NCBI GenBank assembly: GCA_020725645.1
Contig: DYEQ01000101.1
Span: 1-64,000 of the forward strand
DNA length: 64,000 nt
Reading direction: 5' to 3'
Source: Candidatus Fermentithermobacillaceae bacterium
GTDB lineage: Bacteria; Bacillota; Sulfobacillia; Fermentithermobacillales; DUSS01
Part shown: piece after piece, positions 8,510 to 18,029 of the stretch
How the letters are laid out: each line of letters begins with the position of its first letter
Numbering within the stretch: the first letter of the stretch is position 1
The notes under the pieces: model-generated
Database searches by the model: none
What the model was told of the DNA's origin: nothing
Seen by the model: the letters and a program-made list of their open reading frames with translations, nothing else
Program-made: the position numbers and the translations under genes

Positions 8510-9235
8510 GTGACGAAACGGAACTGGGAAGACACTGCATTGAAGAGCCTGTGCTTTGTATTTCTGCCGGTTTATGAGGTCAGTGACGGGAACCACGGGG
8601 AGCACAACCGGGACATGTACCAGGGTATATGCCAAAGCTTAGAAAGACGGTTCAGGGAACTCGCCCGCCGCATCTGGAATCATATGGAGGCCAGATTTGA
8701 ATCTGGAAGAGGGCTCATACGCTGCGGCAGCGCCGGGCTCCTGCGACTTGAGCCCAAGTCGTACAAGGGCCCTGAGGTCTCTCTGCATGACGGGACCGTT
8801 GTGAAAGCTGGAACGCCCGTGGCTGAAATGCACCTGGACAGTCGAAGGGTCGTAGAAGCTTACGGGGGCGGGCAGCAGAGCATCAAAGGCGCCTTGACTC
8901 TCGCGAGAGACCTGAGGGAGTCTTTACACTGGATCCGTGCCTGGCTGCTGGAGGACCCCGTCGGCCAAAACGTGCAATTCATCTTCGCCGTTACGCTCCT
9001 GGACAAGGACCTCAAGCGACTCGGATTCGAGGTGATACCCCTTCCCACCTGGCCGTGGGTGTCCGTGGGTATATACATGCGCTGGCTCTCGTACCTCTAC
9101 AGACCCGCCGGTTCGCCCCTTCCACCGCGGTCATCTTTAGTGCCGAAACAAGCTTGGATGTCCCGAGATCGATTCCTGAGGACGTATTCTTCGGAGAACG
9201 CGGGAAAACTCTCGTTACGAACGAAGAAAGCTTGA
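8510..9235 (+). CDS. YkoP-like protein
   Basis: 241 residues. The middle (DGTVVKAGTPVAEMHLDSRRV followed by ALTLARDLRESLHWIRAWLL) resembles the YkoP-like domain, which I remember both as a separate gene and as a C-terminal domain on polysaccharide deacetylases in Firmicutes; in Bacillus subtilis ykoP sits near the glycosyltransferase-like ykoN. The occurrence here behind a glycosyltransferase and a NodB deacetylase fits that association. GTG 8510 has AAGGAGAA about ten bases upstream. No signal peptide is visible and the biochemical function is unknown. Confidence 0.55.
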   Translation: MTKRNWEDTALKSLCFVFLPVYEVSDGNHGEHNRDMYQGICQSLERRFRELARRIWNHMEARFESGRGLIRCGSAGLLRLEPKSYKGPEVSLHDGTVVKAGTPVAEMHLDSRRVVEAYGGGQQSIKGALTLARDLRESLHWIRAWLLEDPVGQNVQFIFAVTLLDKDLKRLGFEVIPLPTWPWVSVGIYMRWLSYLYRPAGSPLPPRSSLVPKQAWMSRDRFLRTYSSENAGKLSLRTKKA

Positions 9236-9261
9236 CCGGCAAAACGGGAGAATCGAGAACG

Positions 9262-9332
9262 AGCTGTCCGGGCGAGCTCACGGCACCCGACCGTTCATAC
9301 TGACAAGGGATACCGGGCTCACCCGGACAGCT
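9262..9332. terminator. Long inverted repeat between convergent genes
   Basis: Arms 9262-9279 and 9315-9332 match at 16 of 18 positions (AGCTGTCCGGG...GAGC), with a 35-base loop. It lies between the YkoP-like gene and the SLH gene, which converge, and may end transcription from both sides. No T-run is present. Confidence 0.45.
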
Positions 9333-9424
9333 TAACTCATCAGTTTGACCTGCTGTTCAGACCACCCATGGGCGGCCAACGGCCTGACCGGGTCAGACGC
9401 AAGACCGAGGCGGTCGGTCGGAAC

Positions 9425-11143
9425 TCAGTCCGAAGAGCTTAGAACTCTCCAGACGACCACCGCTGCCTGACGGCGGGTGACAAGACCACCGGGGTCGATT
9501 CTCCCGTCGTCCGTCCCGCTCAACACCCCGGCTTCTACCGCCACGGCAACATAGCCTTTGTACCTCCACTCGACCCTGTGAGCATCTGTGAAGGGAAGCT
9601 CGTCACCGGCGCGTTGCTCAGCTTCATTCTGCAAACCCATGGCCCTTACGGCAATAACGGCCATCTCCATCCTCGTTATCGGCTCGTCGGGTTCAAACCC
9701 GTTAGGATATTCGTCCTTCGTGATGAGGCCGATCTCGAGCGCTCTCTGGATATGCGAGTATGCCCAGTGAGACCGGCGGACATCCGGGAACATTCGAGCA
9801 TCCTCATCTTTATCTTTCCCACGCTCGAGCCCTTCGTCGATCCCGGCCGCTTTTAGAAGAAGCGCGACGAACTCCGCCCGGCTGATCGTGTCGTCCGGTG
9901 CGAACTTGCCTGCAGCTTTCCCTTTTATGATCCCTTTGGAATACAGGGCCAGGATAAACGGGTCTCCCCATTTAACCCGCCCCGTAACGTCCTCGAAAGG
10001 TGACTCCGAAGGCAGAGGGGGTAGCGGGAGCGGGCTCGTATTGAGTCCCCGCAGTCCGGAGACGCTGAACCTGGCCTCGAGCTCACCTTGCGATGTCCGA
10101 GCTTTGACCAGGTACACTCCGGGCGGAACCTGCTTTCCCGCGTTATCTTTCTGGGTCCACTCCCACGTAACGGCGTTGCCGGGCTCGAGGTTTTTCACCA
10201 CTTGAAGGGCCATAGGAGCGAACACAACGGTGCCGTCCGGCTTTCTCACCTCCCACGGTGCGGAACTGGGCAGCGTTATCGTAGACGAACTGCCGTTGTA
10301 CAGCACGAGGATGACTTTCTCACCCGAGGCGTAAACCCCTTTGTCTGTGAAAAACCTGAGCCCCTCGGACTGTTCGACGGTTATGCCGGTCGACGCCGAG
10401 ACAGCGCCGGGGAAGACAGCGCGCAGCAAGTAGTCACCGGGCTCGCGTATGCTGGTCGTAAGCTCGCCCTTCGAATCCGTTTTTCCCAGCAACTTGCCCT
10501 CCGTGAGCCCGGGGATTTTCGAGTCGGGGTCGATGATGTCGGGCAGCGGGATTTTCTTCGGGAGAAGGTATACCTCCGCACCCGCCACAGATTGGTCCGC
10601 GCCCTTTCTCGTCACTTTGATGACGAAGCTCGCTCCGGCCGTAACCCGTCCGGGAGCTTCGATGGCGAGCTGGTACGGCGATCCCTTTTTCACCTTATTC
10701 GTTAACTCAACCGTGGCGCCAGCCGCCACCATAATCGGACCAATCTCCTGCTGGTTTTCGAGGACGTAGTAGCCAGTACCGGCCCACACCGGGACGGGCA
10801 TCACCGAACTCTGGGGACCCGGCTCCGTTTGACGGGTCAGTCCCTCCTGCCAGCGAATGGGGAGCGCATATGCACATCGCACCTCAACGAAGTAAGTACC
10901 AGCCGGGACTTCCACTTTCCATTCGTCGTCTATCACCGTAGCTAGATACACACGGGACCGGTCGGCGCTCGTAGCCGTGGCCCACAGACTCACGAGTGTC
11001 GCCCCATCGGGCACGGCGACCGCGCCACGGATTATGGCGTTGGTTTGGGCGAACGCCACTTGGCTCGCTCCCAGGGCAAACCCAGCAAGAAGGGTTGCCG
11101 CCAGAAACACGGTACAAGCCTTCCATAAAGAGACTCGCTTCAC
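9425..11143 (-). CDS. Surface protein with three SLH domains and Ig/BsuPI-like region
   Basis: 572 residues: signal peptide ending QVAFAQ, a beta-rich middle, a region around 270-375 resembling the BsuPI/intracellular proteinase inhibitor fold (LRFFTDKGVYASGEKVILVL ... PPGVYLVKA), then three S-layer homology repeats at the C-terminus starting FEDVTGRVKWGD, FPDVRRSHWAYS and FTDAHRVEWRYK, each with the ITR/ISR-type motif (ISRAEF, ITRMEM, VTRRQA). SLH repeats bind pyruvylated secondary cell wall polymer, so the protein should sit on the outside of the wall. Possibly structural; no enzyme motif is seen. Confidence 0.88.
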   Translation of the reverse strand: MKRVSLWKACTVFLAATLLAGFALGASQVAFAQTNAIIRGAVAVPDGATLVSLWATATSADRSRVYLATVIDDEWKVEVPAGTYFVEVRCAYALPIRWQEGLTRQTEPGPQSSVMPVPVWAGTGYYVLENQQEIGPIMVAAGATVELTNKVKKGSPYQLAIEAPGRVTAGASFVIKVTRKGADQSVAGAEVYLLPKKIPLPDIIDPDSKIPGLTEGKLLGKTDSKGELTTSIREPGDYLLRAVFPGAVSASTGITVEQSEGLRFFTDKGVYASGEKVILVLYNGSSSTITLPSSAPWEVRKPDGTVVFAPMALQVVKNLEPGNAVTWEWTQKDNAGKQVPPGVYLVKARTSQGELEARFSVSGLRGLNTSPLPLPPLPSESPFEDVTGRVKWGDPFILALYSKGIIKGKAAGKFAPDDTISRAEFVALLLKAAGIDEGLERGKDKDEDARMFPDVRRSHWAYSHIQRALEIGLITKDEYPNGFEPDEPITRMEMAVIAVRAMGLQNEAEQRAGDELPFTDAHRVEWRYKGYVAVAVEAGVLSGTDDGRIDPGGLVTRRQAAVVVWRVLSSSD

Positions 11144-11279
11144 TAACTGATCCTCCTTTCCCTATTGGAGTATATCTCCTTTAATAAATATCGCAGAAGG
11201 GTACAGTTTTTTGCCTGATTACCCTGGGAAAAAGTTAACCTCGCGCCCCGCCTTCAGTCGCGGCGGCCTGACTGGGAAG

Positions 11280-12659
11280 TCAGTCTTTTCGCTTGAGCTT
11301 GACCACGCTTTCCACGTGAGGCGTCATGGGAAACATATCGACGGGAATTGCCCATTCAGCTTCATATCCGAGTTCTTTCAATCGGGCTACGTCCCTCGCC
11401 AGTGTCGACGGATTGCAGGACACGTAAACGACGGTTCTGGGTCTGGAGCGGGCGATAAGCGGAACGACATCTTCTGCGAGCCCAGCTCGGGGCGGGTCCA
11501 GGAGGACCACGCCGGGCCGGCCATATCTTGCCAGAACCGAAGGCAGGACTCTTTCAGCTTTGCCAGCGACGAATGCGGCGTTGTCTATACCGTTAAGACC
11601 CTGGTTTACTCTGGCATCCGCCACAGACTTCTCCGCTTCTTCAATGCCGACACAAAAGCGCGCTCTTTTTGCGGCGAACAACGTCATCGTCCCAATTCCG
11701 CAGTATACGTCGTAGACCATATCCACAGGGGAAATCTCGCAGGCATCGAGAGCTATTCCATATAGGTTTTGAGCTTGTTCGGTGTTAACCTGGTAAAACG
11801 AGCCCGGCCCGATCCTGAAACGCAGCGAGCCGGCGCTTCCTACCGACATCACATCTTCGATGTACCACCGGCCGGCCAGGAGCTTCCATTGAGTACCCAG
11901 GATTACGTTGGTTATCTCTCTGTTTACGTTGAGGACCATGCTCTTCATGCCTTCTAGAGACCCCATCACTTCCTCTGCCAGCTCGACTGCACGCGGGAGC
12001 CGGGCAGTGGTGGCTACGAGCATTCCCATGCGCTCACCGGTCCCGGGGGCGATCCGGGCCACGATGTGACGTACAAGCCCTTTTCCGGTCCTTTCGTCAT
12101 AGATGCTATAAGTTCTCTTTCTCACCTGGGACAGGAGAGCTGAAACCAGCTCCCGCGCCAGAGGATGCTCCAATGGACATTCATCGAAAGGTACGACCCG
12201 GTGCGAATAAGGTTCGTAAAAGCCGGCAACCACCTTGCCTCGCTGGACCCGAAGAGGAACTTCAACTTTGTTGCGGTATCCCAGAACCTTCGGGGACGGG
12301 ACTGTGGCCTTTACCTCGCATCCCGGAGACTTTCCTATGCGGTGAAGGGCGTCTTTCAGGAGGGTTTGCTTCCAGCGTAGCTGCATATCATACCGGATGT
12401 GTTGCCAGCTACACCCTCCGCACCTTCCCGCCACGGGGCAGACTGCTCCGGTCCTGCCGGGACCCTCGCGAAGAATCTCAATAAGCTTACCCCGCGCATA
12501 GTTCCGCTTCTTCTCGACGAGCTCGACTTCCGCAAGGTCGCCGGGGACTGTGCCGGGGACAAACACCGTTATGCCGGATAGATCAGAAGTTGCCCCGACC
12601 ACCACACCGGCACCTTCACCTCTGTGGCTGAAACTGCGAATTTCCGCACGTACCCGCAT
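11280..12659 (-). CDS. rlmD: 23S rRNA (uracil-5-)-methyltransferase, RlmD/RumA family
   Basis: 459 residues: N-terminal TRAM-like beta barrel, a 4Fe-4S motif with Cys ~74, 80 and 83 (VCPVAGRCGGCSWQ), and a C-terminal methyltransferase with VYDVYCGIGTMTLF, VLLDPPRAGL and the catalytic-Cys motif YVSCNPSTLARD. The family makes 5-methyluridine in 23S rRNA using AdoMet. ATG 12659 has GGAGA seven bases upstream and starts where homologues do; the open frame extends 31 codons further upstream without support. Which uridine is modified (747 or 1939 type) cannot be told from sequence. Confidence 0.92.
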   Translation of the reverse strand: MRVRAEIRSFSHRGEGAGVVVGATSDLSGITVFVPGTVPGDLAEVELVEKKRNYARGKLIEILREGPGRTGAVCPVAGRCGGCSWQHIRYDMQLRWKQTLLKDALHRIGKSPGCEVKATVPSPKVLGYRNKVEVPLRVQRGKVVAGFYEPYSHRVVPFDECPLEHPLARELVSALLSQVRKRTYSIYDERTGKGLVRHIVARIAPGTGERMGMLVATTARLPRAVELAEEVMGSLEGMKSMVLNVNREITNVILGTQWKLLAGRWYIEDVMSVGSAGSLRFRIGPGSFYQVNTEQAQNLYGIALDACEISPVDMVYDVYCGIGTMTLFAAKRARFCVGIEEAEKSVADARVNQGLNGIDNAAFVAGKAERVLPSVLARYGRPGVVLLDPPRAGLAEDVVPLIARSRPRTVVYVSCNPSTLARDVARLKELGYEAEWAIPVDMFPMTPHVESVVKLKRKD

Positions 12660-12821
12660 CAAACAGTCTCCATTCAAACACCGGGGCGGAAGGCGCTCGC
12701 GGCAATGAACTCGAACCGGACCTCTATAACCCTTTTTGCCCGGATTCACCATCTATAATTCCATATTACGTGATGCTTCCTTGTGCCCGATAGCTGTGAA
12801 CCATAAAGGACAGGCCAGATG

Positions 12822-13757
12822 TTACCTGGAGATTACTGCTCTTTCCAAAAACCTGACCGCAGGAAGCTCCGTATCTACTTCGACCTTCACCCCTAGAGGA
12901 AGAGTAGCTCTGTAACTGCCGTGCCCTGCGGGAACATCGAGCAAACAAGGCTTGCCCGTGCCCCCGAAGTAATGGTCCAATACCTCCCTCAGTGTAAGAG
13001 ACGGCTGGCCCTCTTCCGGCTCGCATCTGGTGAAGTCTCCGATCAGGAACCCGGCGGCGTCTCGAATCTTTCCCGCAAGCTGGAGCTGGCACAACATACG
13101 GTCCACCCGGTAGGGCTTTTCGCCTACATCTTCGATGAAGAGAATCTTCCCCCTGGTGTCTATCTCCCATCTGGTTCCGATGGTAGATGTAATCAGAGAC
13201 AGATTACCCCCGACCAATTCACCCCGGGCGCGTCCGTGCTCCAAAACCCGCAAAGGCCTTTCCACAGGCACCCTGAGTTCGCCCGGAGGCCATTCGCCTG
13301 TGAGGGCTGCCCGAAGAATGCTCCCATTGTACTCGCCGGGACCTTCCGGGCCCATTTCCGCCACGGGGCCGTGCAATGTAACGAGACGCAGTTCTCTCCA
13401 AAATGCAAGGTGCAGGGCGGTGATGTCCGAAAAACCCAGGAGGATCTTATGATACTTCCCAAGGAGCGAAAAGTCGAGATGGGGCAGAATACGCATGGCC
13501 CCGTAACCGCCCCGAGCAGCCACCACTGCACGGACCTCGGGATCGGACCAGGCCCGTGTGAAATCACGAGCCCTCACTTGATCTTTCCCGGCAAGGTAGC
13601 CCAGAGAAGCGAAGACCCCGTCTCCGAGTCTGACGCGAAAGCCCCAGTCCTTTAAGAGCTCGATTCCCCTTTCCAGCGCTTCTTTATGTACCGCGCCCGA
13701 GGGGGCGACGATCGCTATCAGGTCACCGGGGCAGAGCGCAGACGGCTTTCTCTTCAT
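12822..13757 (-). CDS. LD-carboxypeptidase (peptidase family S66, LdcA/MccF-like)
   Basis: 311 residues. The family triad is visible: Ser ~110 in LLGFSDIT, Glu ~209 in LFIEDVGEKPYR and His ~279 in VPAGHGSY. These cytoplasmic enzymes remove the terminal D-alanine from recycled murein tetrapeptides; some relatives degrade microcin C-like compounds. The start is preceded by AAGGAGG. It is followed closely upstream by the PEGA protein gene (18-base gap), so the two are probably co-transcribed, but a functional link is not evident. Confidence 0.9.
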   Translation of the reverse strand: MKRKPSALCPGDLIAIVAPSGAVHKEALERGIELLKDWGFRVRLGDGVFASLGYLAGKDQVRARDFTRAWSDPEVRAVVAARGGYGAMRILPHLDFSLLGKYHKILLGFSDITALHLAFWRELRLVTLHGPVAEMGPEGPGEYNGSILRAALTGEWPPGELRVPVERPLRVLEHGRARGELVGGNLSLITSTIGTRWEIDTRGKILFIEDVGEKPYRVDRMLCQLQLAGKIRDAAGFLIGDFTRCEPEEGQPSLTLREVLDHYFGGTGKPCLLDVPAGHGSYRATLPLGVKVEVDTELPAVRFLERAVISR

Positions 13758-13775
13758 GAAATCCTCCTTCGTGGT

Positions 13776-16538
13776 CTACCATCCGACAATAACGATCTCG
13801 ATGTTGTCCCGGTTCGGTCCGGCGGCGCGTATCTTGTCTCCCTTTGCCAACACCCAGGCCGTAGTCAGTTCTCCGTTCTTATATATTACAGCATCTTTTG
13901 AGAGGACGTAGGACTTCGAGTTCACCAGGATATAGCGACCCTGCGCAAGCTCAACCACCCCTTCGACCTCCACCTGGGGCGTGGACCTCCGTTCCCCCCA
14001 AACATAGTTCATGTCGGAATCCACAAGGACCCGAAGCTGCTCGCCCGTGAAGAGTTTGTCTACCTTGTCATCCACCCGCAAGTTCCAATCGACAAATCTC
14101 GAGTCCCTGGTAACGGGCACGGCTAGAACCCATTGCTCGTTCATGAGGAGCTTCAGGCAGCCTCCGGAAACCGACAGGACTGCGCCGGAGTACCACCGTT
14201 TTCCCTCCGCCAAGGAGATAGCCTCGATATAATCAATGAGGCCGTCCTTGCCTCCCGCCACCACCCTCGAACCGGGACCCATCTCGTCCGGTTCCGAAAA
14301 CCCCACGAATACCGCCCGGGGGGACAACGTACCCTCGACGAACCCGGTGAAGTAGAGTTTTCCATCCCTTTGACCCATGTAGTAGCCGTCCACCTTCATT
14401 TCGTTGAGGGAAAGGACCTCCGCCCAAAGCACGTTATCTTCATTGTCCAGCCAAAGTTTGAGGCGGTCTCCCGCCGTAAGCTTTTGAAAGGGAATGTTTG
14501 TGAGCTGGGACGGATACGCCACGGGAGCCTTGAAGTCTACGAGGATGGGGGCAGGCTCTTCCCCGGCGCGTTCGGGAATCTCCCACCCAAGCCTGCCGGC
14601 TTTGGACGCCTGCCAGCTCAGCACCACCGACGTGGTCCTGTGAACCCGCATGCGCTGCCGGACGTAGGCGAACTTCAACTCGCCCTCTTTCGTCGCCGCA
14701 ACCAGAACCGTATCTCCGATGGACAGGTCAAAGTAGTTGCGTCTGTCCGCATCCCGGTAAACCGCTGTCTCCGGTGTGAGCCTATACGGTCTCCAGGAGG
14801 TATTCAGGAAAACACGATCACCTTTAAGTGCTGCGATCCTGCCCTCTTCGGAAAAAGCTGCTTTGAATATGAGGTCTGCCCAGACGATTTTGCCCGCGGG
14901 GTTGAAATAAAGCTTGAGCCGCGATCCCGAAGGAACGGAGGACACCGGTATATATGCGCGACCGTCCCTATCGACGACTTTGAGATCGGGTTCCAACGAG
15001 AACCATGAGAGCTCCGTCCGGTCAGAATAGATGGCGAATCCGTCGCCTCTCTTTACGATGAACGCCTCGAAGGGATGCCGTTCACCCAGGACATCCTGAG
15101 CGGATACATGGCGGATGTCTTCCGCGGAAACACCCTGCACCACCACTTTGTCACCGGGCAGGATAGCATCTTGTGAGACCTCGATGCCGTTCCGGAATAC
15201 GAGAGCGCCGGGGTTCAGACGACATTCGTAAAACCTGTCGGATACTACGATGACATCCCCCGAGATCCACATCACCTGTCCTTCGAGACGGAACCTGTTT
15301 ACCGTGGCCCTCACAACTTTGATGAGCTTGCCGGCCGGATCGTAGTGAAGTTCAAGTTCCTCCCCGGGAAGAACTCTGTCCCATGAGGTCGTGAAAAACC
15401 CCTGGTAGAGAGGGATATCCCCTACGTCGAGGCGCTCCCGCCGGCCGCTTTCATATCGCAGTTCCAAAGCCGGGACATCAGGCCAGGCCCGGACGACCGT
15501 GGCCATAACCAGCTCCGGTGGCGCTTTAGGGTCGACCTCGAGGGTGAACTCGAGCGCTTCTGTAGCTCCATCTCTTACCAGCACACGTTCCTTCTGTTCC
15601 AGGAACCCCTCTTTGAAGACGACTACCTCGTGATACCCCGGAGAAACAGTCACGTAAACGGGAGTTTTCCCTTTGGACACTCCGTCCACGGAAACGTCCG
15701 CATCTTTCGGTTTGGACGTGATGGATAGGACGCCGACGGGCGCCCTTGGCTCGAGCGTAACGGCCACCTCTTTCCGCGGCTCCACGAGGACCCTAGCGAC
15801 GGCGTCGGACCGGCCCGCAGCTTTTACACGGATCTCGTGTTCGCCGGCGCCGAGCTTGAGTTCTAGGGGAGCTTTCCCTTTGTACTTCCCATCCGCGTAC
15901 ACTTTCGCATTTTCGACACTGGACGATACCTGCACGGAACCGGAGGGCGAAATAAGATCCACCGCCAGCGCCCGGCCCCGTCTGGCCGAGACGCGCACGA
16001 TATCGCCTTTCTCAAGGGACCTGAAGGGAGAGGAGCTCATCTTGTAGCCCTCGTAGGCAAAGACGGTCGAAGCGTCTACGGAAAACTCCTGACCTGACAC
16101 GCTGATTTTCCCTGCGGACATCCTCTGGAACTCGCCTTCCAGGTTAACTCCGTCGGACGCCACTTGAATCTGGACTACTTGCCCATCCTTTCGCCGGGAT
16201 ACCTCGACCACCGTTCCATGAACCAGCGCTTTACCGGGAGATGAGGGCTCCAGGGGGTGTCCCTGGGAGTCGAGCACCTTGATCCCAGAGTTGAGGGGCA
16301 ATACCCAATATGCTGTATCGTCCTCCGGAGTCGTACCTGGTTCAAAGAGCAATAGCTTGTCCGGGCAGGCAACATAGAGCACTGCTTCGGATTTGACGGT
16401 ATTCAACGCGAGGGCCAGTTTCATCCCGCCGGCGAATAAGAGGACGCCGGTAGCAACAGCCGCTATAAGCCAAACGAGAGTTTTGGTGTCGGAGGGACGC
16501 TGGACCCTTTGACCGCCTTTCACCACGGATCTTTCCAT
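13776..16538 (-). CDS. Large membrane-anchored PEGA-domain protein
   Basis: 920 residues with one membrane helix near residues 24-45 and the rest predicted outside. Two PEGA domains are seen at ~200-340 (ENAKVYADGKYKGKAPLEL and DADVSVDGVSKGKTPVYV). The remaining 580 residues are beta-rich and contain many short repeats of the form D-x-V-x-V... with GD motifs such as LPGDKVVVQG, AGDRLKLW and KGDKIRAAG, suggesting tandem small barrels of one recurring type. AGGAGGG stands eight bases before ATG 16538. PEGA domains are usually in envelope proteins that contact glycan or S-layer; no enzymatic motif is visible. The SLH protein nearby supports an envelope role. Confidence 0.7.
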   Translation of the reverse strand: MERSVVKGGQRVQRPSDTKTLVWLIAAVATGVLLFAGGMKLALALNTVKSEAVLYVACPDKLLLFEPGTTPEDDTAYWVLPLNSGIKVLDSQGHPLEPSSPGKALVHGTVVEVSRRKDGQVVQIQVASDGVNLEGEFQRMSAGKISVSGQEFSVDASTVFAYEGYKMSSSPFRSLEKGDIVRVSARRGRALAVDLISPSGSVQVSSSVENAKVYADGKYKGKAPLELKLGAGEHEIRVKAAGRSDAVARVLVEPRKEVAVTLEPRAPVGVLSITSKPKDADVSVDGVSKGKTPVYVTVSPGYHEVVVFKEGFLEQKERVLVRDGATEALEFTLEVDPKAPPELVMATVVRAWPDVPALELRYESGRRERLDVGDIPLYQGFFTTSWDRVLPGEELELHYDPAGKLIKVVRATVNRFRLEGQVMWISGDVIVVSDRFYECRLNPGALVFRNGIEVSQDAILPGDKVVVQGVSAEDIRHVSAQDVLGERHPFEAFIVKRGDGFAIYSDRTELSWFSLEPDLKVVDRDGRAYIPVSSVPSGSRLKLYFNPAGKIVWADLIFKAAFSEEGRIAALKGDRVFLNTSWRPYRLTPETAVYRDADRRNYFDLSIGDTVLVAATKEGELKFAYVRQRMRVHRTTSVVLSWQASKAGRLGWEIPERAGEEPAPILVDFKAPVAYPSQLTNIPFQKLTAGDRLKLWLDNEDNVLWAEVLSLNEMKVDGYYMGQRDGKLYFTGFVEGTLSPRAVFVGFSEPDEMGPGSRVVAGGKDGLIDYIEAISLAEGKRWYSGAVLSVSGGCLKLLMNEQWVLAVPVTRDSRFVDWNLRVDDKVDKLFTGEQLRVLVDSDMNYVWGERRSTPQVEVEGVVELAQGRYILVNSKSYVLSKDAVIYKNGELTTAWVLAKGDKIRAAGPNRDNIEIVIVGW

Positions 16539-16832
16539 GAGCTTGTCCCTCCTGCATCCGTATTCCCGCGTCTTTCAAGAAAGCACCGCACGGGAAAACG
16601 TGACGAGAGCCCCGTTTCTTATATCGTCATAGCTCCGGTCTGAGTAAATGTTTCCCTGTCGGTGTGATCGAACGCTGCCACAGCAGCCGGGACCGTTCGA
16701 CTGATCCCCCGGTAACTGCGCGCTTACGCGGGCTCGAGAAGCCTTCCGGACCCGGGCGCGCCGAAGGCAACCTCTTTCATCCCAGGGCCGGAACATCCCA
16801 GGTAGTCCACCGAAGCGGTAGGGCGACTACCT
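16539..16832 (-). other. 294-bp intergenic leader region of the PEGA protein gene
   Basis: No gene seen. It holds one nested hairpin: CGAACG/CGTTCG (16669-16674, 16694-16699) around GCTGC/GCAGC (16674-16678, 16683-16687). I found no recognisable riboswitch signature. Confidence 0.3.
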
Positions 16833-17381
16833 CTATACGCTTCTTTTTCTCACCATTTCCCCGAGCTTGTAGTACTTCCCGTTCCAGTACGCGATGGCCC
16901 GCATCTTTTCTGCGTCGATTTCCCCCTCAGTGAGAACTGAAGGATCGACGTGAACGGCCATGACCTCAGCTATGAACAGGTCGTGACTGCCCATGGGTAT
17001 CCTGTCTTTCACCTTGCACTCGATGTTCACGGGGAATTCCTTGACCAGGGGCGCCCTTACGGACTCTGGACGATCCGGGGTCAAACCGGCCTTTTCGAAC
17101 TTGTCTTCGGTTCTTCCAGAGACGTTCCCGCAGTACTCCAGGATATCCACGTGCTCGTCTCTGGGGAGGTTTACTACGAAATCCCCGTATCTCTGGATGA
17201 GACCGAATGAGTACCTCGTAGGGCGGATCCCGATCACGACTGCCGGAGGGTCCGAAGCGACCGTGCCGGTCCATGCAACCGTCAAGGCGTTCTTCTCACC
17301 CATGAAATCCCCGCAGGATACGAGGACCACGGGTGCAGGATAAAGGACCGTGGTGGGAGCAAGGATGCGCTTTTCTGCCAT
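16833..17381 (-). CDS. Flavin reductase-like FMN-binding protein
   Basis: 182 residues of the flavin reductase (FMN-binding split barrel) family. Landmarks: PAPVVLVSCGD and KNALTVAWTGTVASDPPAVVIG at the N-terminus, FVVNLPRDEHVD, CGNVSGRTEDKFEKAGL, and HDLFIAEVMAVHVD. Such proteins bind FMN and reduce flavins or act as small redox partners in anaerobes. AGGAGGTG stands seven bases before ATG 17381. It is transcribed alone, divergent from a MATE remnant. Confidence 0.88.
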   Translation of the reverse strand: MAEKRILAPTTVLYPAPVVLVSCGDFMGEKNALTVAWTGTVASDPPAVVIGIRPTRYSFGLIQRYGDFVVNLPRDEHVDILEYCGNVSGRTEDKFEKAGLTPDRPESVRAPLVKEFPVNIECKVKDRIPMGSHDLFIAEVMAVHVDPSVLTEGEIDAEKMRAIAYWNGKYYKLGEMVRKRSV

Positions 17382-17398
17382 TCTTTTTCACCTCCTTG

Positions 17399-17869
17399 TC
17401 GCGAATCCTGATATGGGGGAAGTTCGGCTTCCTTTCGTCCCTCGGTACAACCGTGTTCGCAGCTCACCAGGTGCGAATGAACATCCTGAGCTTGACATTC
17501 ATGCCCGGTCAAGCGCTCGCCACCGCCGCTACTACCCTGGTAGGTAAAAGCTTGGGCAGAGAGTACCCTGAAGAAGCTGAACGTTGCGCCTTCACCTCCC
17601 GGAACATGGGGCTCGTCATAGGCGGTTTCATGGCTTTGATCTTTCTTTTCTTCGGTAAATATCTTGCCATGCTTTACACCGACGATATGAGTGTGGCAGG
17701 ACTTACCGCCACAGTCCTCAAGATCTACGCCTTTGCACAGCCGTTCCAGTCAACCCAGTTCATCCTTGCGGGCGGGCCTCGAGGCGCCGGCGATACCCGT
17801 TATTCTCTTTACTCGACGGCGGCGGGAATGTGGATCGGGAGGGTCCTGCTGGGGTGGCTCTTCAGGTAG
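17399..17869 (+). pseudogene. MATE-family efflux pump, C-terminal remnant
   Basis: About 156 residues that read as the C-terminal third of a MATE exporter: ILIWGKFGFLSSLGTTVFAA, TAATTLVGKSLGREYPEEAER and AGGPRGAGDTRYSLY are family hallmarks. The N-terminal two thirds (about 280 residues) are absent; the frame runs back into the promoter and start of the flavin reductase without coding sense. It also stops after VLLGWLF, some 50 residues short of a normal end. It cannot make a functional 12-helix pump and is best read as a decayed fragment left after a deletion. Confidence 0.75.
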
Positions 17870-18029
17870 ATAGAAGGAAGTCGCGGCTTAGACAAAAGCG
17901 ATGGTTCTCTTACGCGGTTCCTTTCGTGCACCCCCCGGGTTGTCAGGAACACCCCCGTTTGGGTATTAAGTGTGAGCCTGCGCCGGCTGACGGCGCACGG
18001 TGCACATCCCGTTTGTGACAACCACCTGG

